Shown here in pieces: positions 1 to 7,528 of a stretch of DNA of 13,528 nucleotides. The first letter of the stretch is position 1. Every line of letters begins with the position of its first letter. Position numbers and translations under genes: made by a program. The notes under the pieces are model-generated. The model saw only the letters and a list, made by a program, of their open reading frames with translations. It had not been told where the DNA came from and did no database searches. Source of the stretch: CAZUTK01 sp964623265 (lineage in GTDB: Bacteria; Electryoneota; B3-LCP); assembly GCA_964623265.1 (NCBI GenBank), contig CAZUTK010000072.1, forward strand, positions 1-13,528, in the 5' to 3' direction.

Positions 1-968
1 TGACCGGAGCCAACGGCTTCATCGGCAGCCATGTGGCGGAAGTCCTGCTGGATGCCGGCTACGCCGTGCGCTGCCTGTTGCGCGCGCAGTCCGACCCGCG
101 CTGGGTGGATACCTTGCCGGTGGATATCCAACGCATCCACTACGGCGATCCCCTCTCGGTGCGACGGGTGGTAGCGGGTTGCCAGGCGATCCTGCACTTC
201 GGTGGAGCCACTAAAGCCGCCGACCGGGAGAGTTATTTCAAAGCCAACGCCGCCACGACTCAGGCACTGCTGGACGCCGCGGCGCATGCCAGTCCCGATT
301 TCCGGCTCTTCCTGCTTTGCTCCAGCCAGGCCGCTCTGGGACCTTCACCGGGTTTAGAACCCCTAAGCGAAGACGCTCCGCCCCACCCCATCACCCCTTA
401 CGGAGAATCGAAACTCGCCGCCGAAAAAATGTGCCGCGATTACGAAGGGAAATTCCCGATCGCCATCCTGCGCCCCCCCGCCGTGTACGGTCCCCGCGAC
501 CGTGACATCCTGATCTTCTTCAAACTGGTGAAATGCTGGATCTCGCCCGTCGTGGGCGGAAAAGACCGATTCTTCAGCCTCGTCCACGGCAGAGATGTCG
601 CCAAAGCGGCTCGGATGATTCTGGATGGCAATCTCACCGGAATGCGGATCTACCACGTCACCGATGGGGTTCTGCATCGTTGGAGCGAAGTCGCGGATGC
701 CATCGCCCGTGTCCTGGACCGCCGTCCCCTGCGCATTCGCATTCCCCAGCCCGTGGCGGTCGGATTCAGCCGCCTGGCTGCCCGCTGGTCCTCTCTGGCT
801 GGGCGCACCGCCACTTTGAACCGGGATAAGCTGGAAGACCTGCTGCAGCCCTACTGGGTGATGAGTTCCCACCGCATCGAGGAAGAACTCGGGTTCAAAC
901 CCACGTATGATCTCGAATCCGGACTCGAAATGACGGCGAGATGGTATCGCGAACGCGGTTGGATTTAA
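1..968 (+). CDS. NAD(P)-dependent epimerase/dehydratase, extended SDR family (5' end outside window)
   Basis: This is a nucleotide-sugar epimerase/dehydratase-type oxidoreductase; the exact substrate cannot be told from the sequence. The reading frame is open from base 3 and starts immediately in the Rossmann glycine motif TGANGFIGSH (TGxxGxxG, NAD(P) binding). The true start is therefore a few codons upstream of the window, and the GTG at 33 is only an internal valine. Further family marks are a serine-rich active-site strand (LLCSSQAALG) and the catalytic Tyr-x3-Lys in PYGESK (Tyr codon at 399, Lys codon at 411), followed by RPPAVYGPRD. About 321 residues are visible, close to full length for the family. 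The C-terminal half (FKPTYDLESGLEMTARWYRE) is typical of the substrate-binding lobe. The next gene starts 62 nt downstream on the same strand, and I see no terminator between them. Confidence 0.93.
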   Translation, partial: TGANGFIGSHVAEVLLDAGYAVRCLLRAQSDPRWVDTLPVDIQRIHYGDPLSVRRVVAGCQAILHFGGATKAADRESYFKANAATTQALLDAAAHASPDFRLFLLCSSQAALGPSPGLEPLSEDAPPHPITPYGESKLAAEKMCRDYEGKFPIAILRPPAVYGPRDRDILIFFKLVKCWISPVVGGKDRFFSLVHGRDVAKAARMILDGNLTGMRIYHVTDGVLHRWSEVADAIARVLDRRPLRIRIPQPVAVGFSRLAARWSSLAGRTATLNRDKLEDLLQPYWVMSSHRIEEELGFKPTYDLESGLEMTARWYRERGWI

Positions 969-1030
969 TCATCCGTTCGATTCCTGTCCGTATTCCCGTC
1001 TCTTGAAATACGCTCTGAGGAGCAAGCCCT

Positions 1031-4000
1031 ATGAATCCGCAAGATCAAGATGTCGAGAAAGTCATCAGCGCTTTGCAGGAACGCGTCAAGGAGCTGAACT
1101 GCATCTATCGCATCGAAGAGCTGCTCCAGGATTATGACGCTGACCAGAAGAAAGTGCTGGAAGGAATCATCCAGGTCATCCCCGCCGGCTGGCAATACCC
1201 GGAAGTCTGCGAAGCTCGCATCATTTGTAAAGGCGCGGAATATAAGACGCCGGGATTCGTGGAGAATCAATGGGTGCAATCCGCCAAGATTTACGCCAAG
1301 AGGGAAGTCGTCGGCAGAATTGACGTCTGCTACACCAAAGAGATGCCGCAGGAAGATGAAGGTCCTTTCTCCCGGGAAGAGCGGCAATTGATCGAATCTA
1401 TCGCGGATTCCATCGGGCACTTCATTATGCATCAGGAGCTCAAGCAGGCGATCCAGGAGATCAAGGCGGCGCAAACCAGGCCCGCCGGAGAAGACGCCAA
1501 AGGCGCGAAAATTATCACGGAACTGCTCTATCGGACGGATCGGGAGATGTTCATCCGCATTGCACGCAAGATGCTGAATTACCTCTACCGCAGCGGCGTG
1601 CCGGAAGCGGAAACGCTCCTCAAGCAATTCGGTCCGGAACGCCCTGCAAATCAAGCCCCGGATCACTGGGATGACAATCAGCCCCGCCGACGCAAAACCC
1701 GCCTCGACCCGCTGGAACTGAGCAAACGCACCTTCGAAATCGCCGCCCGCGCAATGAGCGACAAGGAGATCATTTCCAGGGTGCAGCGTTGGATGCAGGA
1801 AGACAAGGTCAGTTTTCTCATTAAAGTCCTCAATAATCCATTCGCCAGCAATGACGAAATCGCGGAGAAACTGCACCGCTTCAAACAGATGTCGCTGCGG
1901 GAAAACCTCGAATTGCCCGCTTCCATCCACCGCGCCATCTGCGTGCATCTGATCCGCCGCATTATGTCCGGCAATGTCGCGTTCATCAAGATCGCCAAGA
2001 ATTTTGTGGGTCTCAACGATTTTTACGAGCTCTTCCCCAAGTTGATCTATCCGAACAAGAGCCACGGCAAATTGGGCGGCAAGGGATCCGGGCTCTTCAT
2101 CGCTTCCCAGGTCATCAAGAAGGAGATCAAAGATCACGAAATCCTGAAGAATGTGAAGGTGCCTAAAACCTATTACCTCACCACCGACGGCTTGTATAAT
2201 TTCGTGGATCACAATTCCTTGGAAGAAGTCCTCGAACAGAAATATAAGGACATCGAACAGATCCGGCAGGAATACCCGCAGATCATCGAACTGTTCAAAA
2301 ACGGCGAATTTCCCCCCGAGATCATCCAGCAGCTGTCTCTCGCGCTGGACAACCTGGGAGAAAATCCCCTCATCGTCCGCAGCTCCAGTCTGCTGGAAGA
2401 TCAATTAGGCGCCGCCTTTTCCGGCAAATACAAGAGCCTTTTCCTGGGAAATCAGGGCAGCAAGCAGGAGCGTCTGAATGCTCTGATGGACGCCATCGCC
2501 GAAGTCTTCGCTTCCACCTTTTCTCCGGATCCCATCGAGTACCGGATCGAACGCGGGCTCCTGGACGCCCAGGAACATATGGGCGTTCTGATCGAGGAAG
2601 TCGTGGGCAAAAAGGTGGGCAAGTACTTCCTCCCCCTCTTCGCGGGAGTCGCCTTCAGCAACAACGAGTTCCGCTGGTCACCGCGCATCAAACGCGAAGA
2701 CGGCTTGGTGCGGATCGTGCCCGGACTGGGAACTCGGGCAGTGGATCGCCTGAGCGACGACTACCCCATCCTGATCGCTCCCGGACAGCCGGGTCTACGA
2801 GTCAACGTCACGGAAGATGAGATCGTCCGCTATTCGCCGAACAAATTGGACGTCATCAATCTCGAAAAGAACGCGTTTGAAACCATCAGCGTGAAGGATT
2901 TCGTCTGCGAATATGGCGAGCAGTTCGAAGGATTAGAGCTGTTGATCTCCGTCCTTGAAGACGGTCATCTGCGCGAATTTTCCTTCTTAGGCGTCGACCG
3001 GGAAACATGTGATCCCGTCGTCACTTTCAACGGGCTCATTCAGAACACCTCTTTCGTGAAACAGATCCACGAAATCCTGAAGCTCTTGCAGACGAAATTC
3101 TCCTATCCGGTAGACATCGAATTCGCTTCGGACGGAAAGGATTTCTACCTGCTGCAATGCCGTCCGCAGAGCTATGGGAAAAACGCCCGCCCCGCCCCCA
3201 TCCCCAAAGACGTCCCCGAACAGGACGTCCTCTTCAGTGCGAACCGCTACATCTCGAACGGTCAGGTGCCCGACATCACCCACATCGTCTACGTGGATCC
3301 TCTGGCGTACAGTGAGATCGAAGAGCGCCGGAAACTGCTCGACGTGGGGCGCGCCGTCAGCAGACTGAACGCCTCCCTGCCGAAACGTCAGTTTATCCTG
3401 ATGGGACCAGGGCGTTGGGGCAGCCGCGGCGACGTCAAGCTGGGCGTCAGCGTGACCTACTCCGATATCAACAACACCGCGGTCTTGATCGAAATCGCCC
3501 GCCAGAAGGGAAATTACGTCCCAGACCTCTCCTTCGGGACCCACTTCTTCCAAGACCTCGTGGAGTCCGAAATCCGCTACCTGCCGCTCTACCCCGACGA
3601 CCCCGGAATCCGCTTCAACGAGTGGTTCTTTCGCACCGCCGTCAACATCCTGCCGGATATCCTGCCGGAATTCCGCGACTTAGCCGAAATCGTAAAGGTG
3701 ATTGACGTCCCGCAGAATGCCCAGGGCAAAGTGCTGAGAATCTTTATGAACGCCGACCTCGATGAAGCTGTAGGCATCCTCGCCCAGCCGAAACGCCGCG
3801 CGGACGAACCCGAAGAAGAGAGCGAATACGAGCTGGAGCCGGAATCCGACGAACACTGGCGCTGGCGGATGCGTATGGCGGAGAGCATCGCCCGGCGGCT
3901 GGATCCGCAAAAATTCGGCGTGAAGGCGTTCTACGTCTTCGGCAGTACGAAAAACGGCACCGCAGGATTAGCCAGCGACATTGACCTGCTCATCCATTTC

Positions 4001-4234
4001 GCGGGCAACGATGAGCAGAAAAAATTGCTGGAAGAGTGGTTGAAAGGCTGGAGCCTCTGTCTGGACGAACTGAACTACCTGCGGACCGGATACCGCAGCA
4101 GAGGTTTGCTGGACGTCCATCTCATCACCGATGAGGACATCGCGCGGCGCAGCTCCTTCGCCGTGAAAATCGGAGCGGTCACGGATGCGGCGCTGGAACT
4201 GCCTATGGGCAGAGAAGCCGCGCAGACTACCTGA
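1031..4234 (+). CDS. PEP/pyruvate-binding (PPDK_N) multidomain protein with GAF-like N-terminus and C-terminal nucleotidyltransferase
   Basis: A 1067-residue protein related to PEP synthase/pyruvate phosphate dikinase through its ATP-grasp half only. A GAF-like region (about 15-135, ending SIADSIGHFI) is followed by a helical linker (about 160-335). The PPDK_N domain runs from about 345 to 715, marked by LGGKGSGLFIA (348-358), IVRSSSLLEDQLGAAFSGKY (448-467) and LLQCRPQ (707-713). A conserved-looking block follows (GPGRWGSRGDVKLG 792-805; PDLSFGTHFFQDLVE 831-845). After an acidic linker (926-940) comes a minimal nucleotidyltransferase with GS 971-972 and DID 983-985. I see no swivelling phosphohistidine domain and no PEP-binding TIM barrel, so classical PEP synthase activity is unlikely. 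The start is supported by TGAGGAG at 1016-1022, 8 nt upstream of the ATG. Architecture is well supported; biochemical role is unknown. It may act as a nucleotide-dependent phosphotransfer or signalling enzyme. Confidence 0.9.
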   Translation: MNPQDQDVEKVISALQERVKELNCIYRIEELLQDYDADQKKVLEGIIQVIPAGWQYPEVCEARIICKGAEYKTPGFVENQWVQSAKIYAKREVVGRIDVCYTKEMPQEDEGPFSREERQLIESIADSIGHFIMHQELKQAIQEIKAAQTRPAGEDAKGAKIITELLYRTDREMFIRIARKMLNYLYRSGVPEAETLLKQFGPERPANQAPDHWDDNQPRRRKTRLDPLELSKRTFEIAARAMSDKEIISRVQRWMQEDKVSFLIKVLNNPFASNDEIAEKLHRFKQMSLRENLELPASIHRAICVHLIRRIMSGNVAFIKIAKNFVGLNDFYELFPKLIYPNKSHGKLGGKGSGLFIASQVIKKEIKDHEILKNVKVPKTYYLTTDGLYNFVDHNSLEEVLEQKYKDIEQIRQEYPQIIELFKNGEFPPEIIQQLSLALDNLGENPLIVRSSSLLEDQLGAAFSGKYKSLFLGNQGSKQERLNALMDAIAEVFASTFSPDPIEYRIERGLLDAQEHMGVLIEEVVGKKVGKYFLPLFAGVAFSNNEFRWSPRIKREDGLVRIVPGLGTRAVDRLSDDYPILIAPGQPGLRVNVTEDEIVRYSPNKLDVINLEKNAFETISVKDFVCEYGEQFEGLELLISVLEDGHLREFSFLGVDRETCDPVVTFNGLIQNTSFVKQIHEILKLLQTKFSYPVDIEFASDGKDFYLLQCRPQSYGKNARPAPIPKDVPEQDVLFSANRYISNGQVPDITHIVYVDPLAYSEIEERRKLLDVGRAVSRLNASLPKRQFILMGPGRWGSRGDVKLGVSVTYSDINNTAVLIEIARQKGNYVPDLSFGTHFFQDLVESEIRYLPLYPDDPGIRFNEWFFRTAVNILPDILPEFRDLAEIVKVIDVPQNAQGKVLRIFMNADLDEAVGILAQPKRRADEPEEESEYELEPESDEHWRWRMRMAESIARRLDPQKFGVKAFYVFGSTKNGTAGLASDIDLLIHFAGNDEQKKLLEEWLKGWSLCLDELNYLRTGYRSRGLLDVHLITDEDIARRSSFAVKIGAVTDAALELPMGREAAQTT

Positions 4235-5084
4235 GTTCCCGAGTCGCCGCCTCAGGATGCTCCAACTGAAAACGGATCAGAGACAATTCGGGTCCGGAAT
4301 GAGCGGCGTTAAACAGATAAGTCCTGCCCAGGCGGTCCCGCCAGGATCCAGTCATTTTCGTGGATTCGTGGATGTGACCATGCAGGGTGATCAGCGGCTG
4401 ACGCGCTTCGATGAAGTTGCGGATGGCGATGCTGCCCACATGCACCTCCAGCGGCACTCCGTCCACGAATTTTCCATCCAGCGCGGCGCGGTCGAGGTGG
4501 GTGCGATAAGGCGGTGAGTGAAAGAGAAAAACGGCGCGGGTGAGATCGTCATCGCGGGCGAGCTTTTCCAGATCCTCCCGGATCGTGGCATAGCGGCGCT
4601 CATCCGCGGAAACCGGGACGGACAGCCTCCCCTCTTCAGGGGATACGCAGCCGGGATCAACATAACGGGATACATCGTACCGTTCCCAATCTTTCAGCAG
4701 GAACGGCGTCGGCGGCACATAGCAGTATCCGTAAAATGCGTGCTTCCCGATGGGAATCCGCCGGTTTTGCAGATAAATCCAGTAGCCTTCCGCGGCGGCG
4801 CTGAGCACCGCCGGCTCGGCGAATTTCCCGTCGTCGTTCCCCAAAATCATCAGGATGCGGGGGTACGATCTGCCCAGCTTATCCCGTAGCTTCCGCAACT
4901 CTGGTACGATAAAATCATGGATGAAATCCTGGTGCAGAAAATCAAACGAACGATATTGAGCCGGTCCCGGCAGGAGGTCGCCGCCGATCAGAACGATGCG
5001 GGGACGCTCCGCGGCGATCGCCTCGAATAACTTCCGATAGCGGTCGGGGTGTCCGTGTAAATCCGTGACGAAAAAGCAGTTCAC
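4227..5084 (-). CDS. Metallophosphoesterase (calcineurin-like)
   Basis: A 285-residue dinuclear metal-dependent phosphoesterase, probably cytosolic since no signal peptide is seen; substrate unknown. With a GTG start at 5084-5082, all family metal motifs appear in order: D8-x-H10 (TDLHG), GGD (D36), GND (N83, in LGNDDG), H189 (FHSPP) and GHIH (H237, H239). I chose the GTG because AGGA lies 8 nt upstream and translation then begins right at the first beta strand, as usual in the family. An in-frame ATG further out (5156) would add 24 residues of no recognisable character. The third motif is GND rather than the commoner GNH. The gene converges on the PPDK-like gene and their stop codons overlap by 8 bp; no terminator is visible there. 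Confidence 0.88.
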   Translation of the reverse strand: MNCFFVTDLHGHPDRYRKLFEAIAAERPRIVLIGGDLLPGPAQYRSFDFLHQDFIHDFIVPELRKLRDKLGRSYPRILMILGNDDGKFAEPAVLSAAAEGYWIYLQNRRIPIGKHAFYGYCYVPPTPFLLKDWERYDVSRYVDPGCVSPEEGRLSVPVSADERRYATIREDLEKLARDDDLTRAVFLFHSPPYRTHLDRAALDGKFVDGVPLEVHVGSIAIRNFIEARQPLITLHGHIHESTKMTGSWRDRLGRTYLFNAAHSGPELSLIRFQLEHPEAATRELR

Positions 5085-5201
5085 CGTCGTAATCCTGGTC
5101 GAATATCGGAGAGGGTGACCGACGAATAATATAAAAGCTTCTGAGGATTTCCCCAAACCCTTTTTCCGCGATCTGCACAGCGGCGCTTGAATAACAGATC
5201 T

Positions 5202-5231
5202 AATATAGTTATTTCTTTAACGAACTGTCTA
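5202..5231 (-). promoter_or_regulatory. Possible promoter for the metallophosphoesterase gene
   Basis: On the minus strand a TAGACA box (5226-5231) and a TATATT box (5202-5207) are separated by 18 nt, each matching the sigma70 consensus at five of six positions. This would give a leader of roughly 110 nt before the GTG start at 5084. The region is AT-rich, so chance matches are likely. A second weaker possibility is the TATATT nearer the gene around 5128-5133. Confidence 0.3.
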
Positions 5232-5257
5232 TGCTCAGCGAGATTAACGAATATCTA

Positions 5258-5286
5258 TTGAAAAGAACTGTTTTTTTTCGTAAAAT
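5258..5286 (+). promoter_or_regulatory. Promoter for glutamate dehydrogenase
   Basis: TTGAAA (5258-5263) and TAAAAT (5281-5286) are separated by exactly 17 nt, each with one mismatch to the sigma70 consensus. A T-rich spacer and AT-rich upstream sequence support melting. Transcription would start near 5292-5294, giving a leader of about 73 nt that begins with a hairpin. Confidence 0.55.
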
Positions 5287-5290
5287 AAAA

Positions 5291-5325
5291 ATCCCGCCAA
5301 CGCGCTGCACAGCCGCACGGCGGAT
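5291..5325 (+). promoter_or_regulatory. 5' leader hairpin of glutamate dehydrogenase mRNA
   Basis: An imperfect two-part stem-loop. The outer stem pairs 5291-5298 with 5319-5325 (seven pairs, C5294 bulged). The inner stem pairs 5302-5306 with 5311-5316 (five pairs, one bulge) and is capped by a GCAC loop. If the promoter at 5258-5286 is right, this hairpin sits at the extreme 5' end of the transcript. It could stabilise the mRNA or serve as a regulatory site; it matches no riboswitch that I recognise. Confidence 0.35.
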
Positions 5326-5365
5326 GGATAGATCCGTTAAATGAATAACGAAGGAAGAGTAACCT

Positions 5366-6652
5366 ATGAGCAGCAAATCTTTTAACGCCTTTGAGATGGC
5401 GCAGAAACAATTCGATAAAATCGCCGACCTGCTGAATCTCGACTCCGGCGCAAGAAATCTGCTACGCTGGCCCCTGAGGGAATACCACTTCAGCATCCCC
5501 GTCAAGATGGACGACGGTTCCGTGCAGGTATTCCGCGGTTTCCGCGTCCAACACAACGACGCCCGCGGTCCCGGCAAGGGCGGCATCCGATTTCACCCGA
5601 TGGAGACGATTGATACCGTGCGGGCTCTGGCAATGTGGATGTGCTGGAAAACCGCGGTGGTGGATATCCCTCTGGGCGGCAGCAAGGGCGGCGTGGTCTG
5701 CGATCCGCACAACCTGAGCCAGCGGGAACTGGAGCTGATCGCGCGCGGTTGGGTCCGCCAGATCGCTCAGAACATCGGGCCCCTTTCCGACGTGCCCGCT
5801 CCCGACGTGATGACGAACCCCCAGATCATGCTCTGGATGATGGACGAATACGATACCATTATGCGCGCTCAATACCCGGGCGTCATCACCGGCAAACCCG
5901 TCAACTTGGGCGGCTCCCTCGGGCGCACGGAAGCGACCGGATTCGGCGTCATCTTCACCGTCCGGGAAGCTCTCAAACAACTGGGCATCCGGCCGGACGA
6001 AACCGTCGCCGCCGTCCAGGGTTTCGGCAATGTAGCCCAGTACGCCATCCGCATGTTCAATCAGCTCGGCGGAACCGTGATCTCCGTTTCCAGCTGGGAT
6101 CAGGCGGACAACACCTCCTACACCTACCGCCGCAAAGACGGCGTGGATGTGGACAAGCTCCTGAGCATCACGGATCGCTTCGGCGGCATCGATCGCAAAA
6201 AGGCGCTGGATCTGGGCTACGAAGTCCTGCCCGGCGAAGCCTGGATCGAGCAAGATGTGGACATCTTGATTCCCGCGGCGCTGGAAAACCAAATCACCGC
6301 GGAAAACGTCGGCAAAATCTCCAAACGTGTGAAGATCATCGCCGAAGGAGCGAATGGACCGACGACGCCGGAAGCAGACGAGATGATCCAGAGCCGCAAC
6401 ATCTTCCTGATCCCCGATCTGCTGGCGAATGCCGGCGGCGTCACCTGCAGCTACTTCGAACAGGTGCAGAACGCTATGAATTACTATTGGCAGAAGGACG
6501 AAGTGCTGGGCAAATTGGACGTCAAGATGACCGGCGCATTTATCGCCGTCAGCGAACTGGCCGCCAAACGCAAACTCTATATGCGCGACGCAGCCTTCGT
6601 CATCGCGGTCAGCCGCGTGGCACAAGCCTGCCGGGATCGAGGCTGGCTGTAA
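5366..6652 (+). CDS. gdhA: Glutamate dehydrogenase (Glu/Leu/Phe/Val dehydrogenase family)
   Basis: Catalyses reversible oxidative deamination of glutamate to 2-oxoglutarate and ammonia, linking nitrogen assimilation with the TCA cycle; cytosolic, usually a hexamer. The 428 residues match the short hexameric class in length. Visible residues include K71 (GPGKGGIRFHP), K95 (MCWKTAVVDIPLGGSKGG), the catalytic lysine K107 in the same stretch, and D147 (VPAPDVMTNPQIMLWMMDEY). The dinucleotide-binding GFGNVA is at 219-224 and the C-terminal PDLLANAGGVTCSYFE at about 350. The last residue of the Rossmann motif is Ala, as I recall for E. coli GdhA, so this is not a defect. Cofactor preference cannot be fixed by eye. 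The ATG is preceded by AAGGAAGAG at good spacing. The gene appears monocistronic, with its own promoter and a 3' hairpin. A branched-chain amino acid specificity is possible but less likely. Confidence 0.93.
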   Translation: MSSKSFNAFEMAQKQFDKIADLLNLDSGARNLLRWPLREYHFSIPVKMDDGSVQVFRGFRVQHNDARGPGKGGIRFHPMETIDTVRALAMWMCWKTAVVDIPLGGSKGGVVCDPHNLSQRELELIARGWVRQIAQNIGPLSDVPAPDVMTNPQIMLWMMDEYDTIMRAQYPGVITGKPVNLGGSLGRTEATGFGVIFTVREALKQLGIRPDETVAAVQGFGNVAQYAIRMFNQLGGTVISVSSWDQADNTSYTYRRKDGVDVDKLLSITDRFGGIDRKKALDLGYEVLPGEAWIEQDVDILIPAALENQITAENVGKISKRVKIIAEGANGPTTPEADEMIQSRNIFLIPDLLANAGGVTCSYFEQVQNAMNYYWQKDEVLGKLDVKMTGAFIAVSELAAKRKLYMRDAAFVIAVSRVAQACRDRGWL

Positions 6653-6661
6653 CACGAAAAT

Positions 6662-6710
6662 AAGCGGCGGGAATCGTCGCGACCGCCATCTGAAACGATT
6701 CCCGCCGCTT
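6662..6710 (+). terminator. Long perfect hairpin 3' of gdhA, without U-tract
   Basis: A perfect 16-bp inverted repeat (AAGCGGCGGGAATCGT at 6662-6677 with its complement at 6695-6710) encloses a 17-nt loop. It begins 10 nt after the gdhA stop. No T-run follows on either strand (the downstream sequence is GTGGATTCAT), so it is not a canonical intrinsic terminator. It may still end or protect the gdhA transcript, or separate it from the downstream methyltransferase gene. Confidence 0.5.
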
Positions 6711-6766
6711 GTGGATTCATCCCGCGCGAATGACCGCGCTGCCTCACCTTGCGGAGCGATCCAGAC

Positions 6767-7528
6767 GTGAGCATCTCCGATAATATCGTCAATCGGATCC
6801 ATTGTTGCGACAATCAAGAACTTTTCGCTTCCCTGCCGGATGAATCGGTGGACCTGATCCTCACCGACCCGCCGTATAAGAACTATCGCAGCAACCGGCC
6901 GGTGACACACAGAAAATTGAAGCGGGTGGCGGTTAGCGAGTTCCATCTGGAACTCTTCGCGCGGGAGTGTTACCGCATCCTGAAAAGCGGATGCCACCTC
7001 TACTGCTTCTGCGATCATCTCACCTTCCCCCGCATCCGGGAAGAACTCGAACGCGCCGGGTTCCGTTATAAAAACTGCCTCGTCTGGATCAAGAACAATC
7101 ACGGCAGCGGAGATCTGCGCTGCAACTGGGCTCCGCGCCACGAATTCATCATCTTCGCCTCGAAAGGCAAACCCAAACCATTGAACGGCAGACGCCGATC
7201 CAACGTGCTGGTTAAGAACTTGAGCCGCGGCTCGATCGAGTTCTTCCCGAAAGTATCCAATTACCGGTATCACCACGGCACATCCAAGCCCGTGGATCTA
7301 TTACGCGTCTTGATTCAGGCTTCCACACAACCCGGCGATTTGGTCGTAGATCCTTACGGCGGCAGCGGTTCCACCGCGGAAGCCTGCCTCCTGGAAGGGC
7401 GGCGCTACATCTTGGCGGAAAAGGATCTAGAATATCACCGCATCGCCGTAGAGCGCATCTCACGATTGGAAAACGACGTATTTCGAAGCAAAGTCAACCC
7501 TTCTGATAACCCCGAGGTTTCATCATGA
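6767..7528 (+). CDS. Site-specific DNA methyltransferase, beta class (probably N6-adenine)
   Basis: Transfers a methyl group from S-adenosylmethionine to an exocyclic amino group in DNA. The beta-class order is seen: the catalytic DPPY motif near the N-terminus (34-37, ILTDPPYKNY), then HGTSKP (170-175, the family's HPTQKP-like motif), then the SAM-binding DPYGGSGST (195-203) near the C-terminus. DPPY favours adenine-N6, but cytosine-N4 cannot be excluded. At 253 residues it is a small family member with no obvious room for a large extra target-recognition domain. I prefer the GTG at 6767, with GGAG at 6753-6756 upstream; a TTG at 6749 lacks a ribosome site. No restriction endonuclease is adjacent, so it looks solitary. 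Its stop overlaps the next start (ATGA at 7525-7528), implying translational coupling to the peptidase gene. Confidence 0.88.
   Translation: MSISDNIVNRIHCCDNQELFASLPDESVDLILTDPPYKNYRSNRPVTHRKLKRVAVSEFHLELFARECYRILKSGCHLYCFCDHLTFPRIREELERAGFRYKNCLVWIKNNHGSGDLRCNWAPRHEFIIFASKGKPKPLNGRRRSNVLVKNLSRGSIEFFPKVSNYRYHHGTSKPVDLLRVLIQASTQPGDLVVDPYGGSGSTAEACLLEGRRYILAEKDLEYHRIAVERISRLENDVFRSKVNPSDNPEVSS

Noticed and set aside
965..2404. Long minus-strand open frame opposite the PPDK-like gene
   Set aside because: It mirrors the codon pattern of the well-supported plus-strand gene, shows no recognisable domain, and is a common artefact of codon bias.
5083..5156. Longer metallophosphoesterase start at 5156
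   Set aside because: The extra 24 residues show no family similarity, and a GTG with AGGA 8 nt upstream places the start at the first beta strand.
5462..7276. 604-codon minus-strand open frame opposite gdhA and the methyltransferase gene
   Set aside because: It spans two unrelated real genes and the intergenic hairpin, has low-complexity composition and no family motif, so it is a shadow.
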